Shown here piece after piece: positions 5,597 through 5,631 of a stretch of DNA of 5,631 nt. This DNA is from Desulfobacterales bacterium HSG17 (lineage in GTDB: Bacteria; Desulfobacterota; Desulfobacteria; Desulfobacterales; Desulfococcaceae). Each line of letters opens with the position of its first letter. Within the stretch, counting starts at the first letter, position 1. Where the stretch lies: contig JAUCGD010000218.1 in NCBI GenBank assembly GCA_030377945.1, positions 1 to 5,631 on the forward strand. Direction: 5' to 3'. The notes under the pieces are model-generated. The model searched no databases. It was not told the origin of the DNA and was given only the letters and a program-made list of their open reading frames with translations. A program made the position numbers and the translations under genes.

Positions 5597-5631
5597 CTCC
5601 AATTTTTTGGAAAAGGACAGTGTTTTTCTTA

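Larger units (their letters stand above)
1..5631 (+). mobile_element. Integron cassette array (interior part, six cassettes, two incomplete)
   Basis: Five 89-bp attC-type sites in one orientation divide the window into cassettes ending at 1057, 1215, 2449, 3506 and 4596, with a sixth running off the right edge. Both recognisable genes lie on the plus strand upstream of an attC, as in cassette arrays. The attC sites are almost identical while the cargo is unrelated, which is typical of sedentary chromosomal integrons of the Vibrio VCR kind rather than mobile integrons with mixed attC sites. Each complete cassette has matching inverted outer boxes at its two ends, the signature of excision and integration as a circle. 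No integrase gene, attI or Pc promoter is visible, so the platform must lie outside, expected to the left. Confidence 0.88.
4597..5631 (+). mobile_element. Cassette 6 (incomplete): tandem-repeat cassette running off the right edge
   Basis: It starts with TTCGGTTGTTTC after the attC5 crossover. Its closing attC is not reached in at least 1035 bp. The left part is AT-rich with a short direct repeat, the middle is a third tandem array, and from about 5515 the composition becomes richer in GC with a hairpin and possibly the start of another element or gene. No gene is supported inside the visible part. Confidence 0.75.

Noticed and set aside
5374..5630. Open minus-strand frame at the right edge
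   Set aside because: It runs through decayed repeat sequence, and its only internal ATG gives about 50 codons with no ribosome binding site; likely chance.
5564..5631. Possible start of a plus-strand gene (MNKIPDCADMVLQFF...)
   Set aside because: Open to the window edge but only 22 codons are visible, it overlaps the hairpin, and there is no clear Shine-Dalgarno beyond GGA at 5552.

Overview
This window reads as the inside of a large, low-GC chromosomal (sedentary) integron. Five 89-bp, near-identical, GC-rich imperfect palindromes, all in the same orientation, cut an AT-rich background into cassettes. Each has the attC layout: an outer AAC...GTT pair, two 5-nt unpaired spacers, an inner stem with three extrahelical bases on the left arm, and a terminal loop. 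The strongest evidence is that each complete cassette carries its own matched pair of outer boxes. The bases just after one attC are the reverse complement of the bases that open the next attC (8, 9, 10 and 9 bp for cassettes 2-5). This is what is expected if each cassette was once a closed circle. No integrase gene or attI site lies in the window. The host is a bacterium with an AT-rich genome. A caspase-like protein with an Ig-like domain would fit large genomes such as those of Desulfobacterota or Beggiatoa-type Gammaproteobacteria, but the sequence does not settle taxonomy.

Layout, left to right. Cassette 1 (left edge to 1057) ends with the 3' part of a caspase-family peptidase gene (2-964) and attC1. 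Cassette 2 (1058-1215) is only 158 bp, mostly attC2, with no gene. Cassette 3 (1216-2449) carries one gene, a 190-aa protein with an HTH-like N-terminus and a GIY-YIG nuclease-like C-terminus (1329-1901). It is preceded by an operator-like palindrome and followed by a long imperfect foldback in non-coding DNA, then attC3. Cassettes 4 (2450-3506), 5 (3507-4596) and 6 (4597 to beyond the right edge) have no credible gene. Each is filled with tandem repeats of about 119 bp.

The repeats are the most unusual feature. They are homogeneous within a cassette but differ between cassettes, yet the three families can be aligned. A 65-column block of the cassette 4 and cassette 6 units matches at 51 positions without gaps. 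Cassette 5 shares the same motif order with a one-base insertion. All three keep a TTGaC-like hexamer followed 17-18 bp later by a TAT-rich hexamer, a rightward sigma70-like arrangement. The period is not a multiple of 3 and stop codons are frequent, so the units do not encode a peptide repeat.

Functional reading (inference): cassettes 1 and 3 carry proteins of kinds seen in stress response, cell suicide or defence, and neither shows an obvious partner gene here. The repeat cassettes could supply promoters, small RNAs or protein-binding arrays to the rest of the integron, or could simply be satellite-like DNA expanding between recombination sites.
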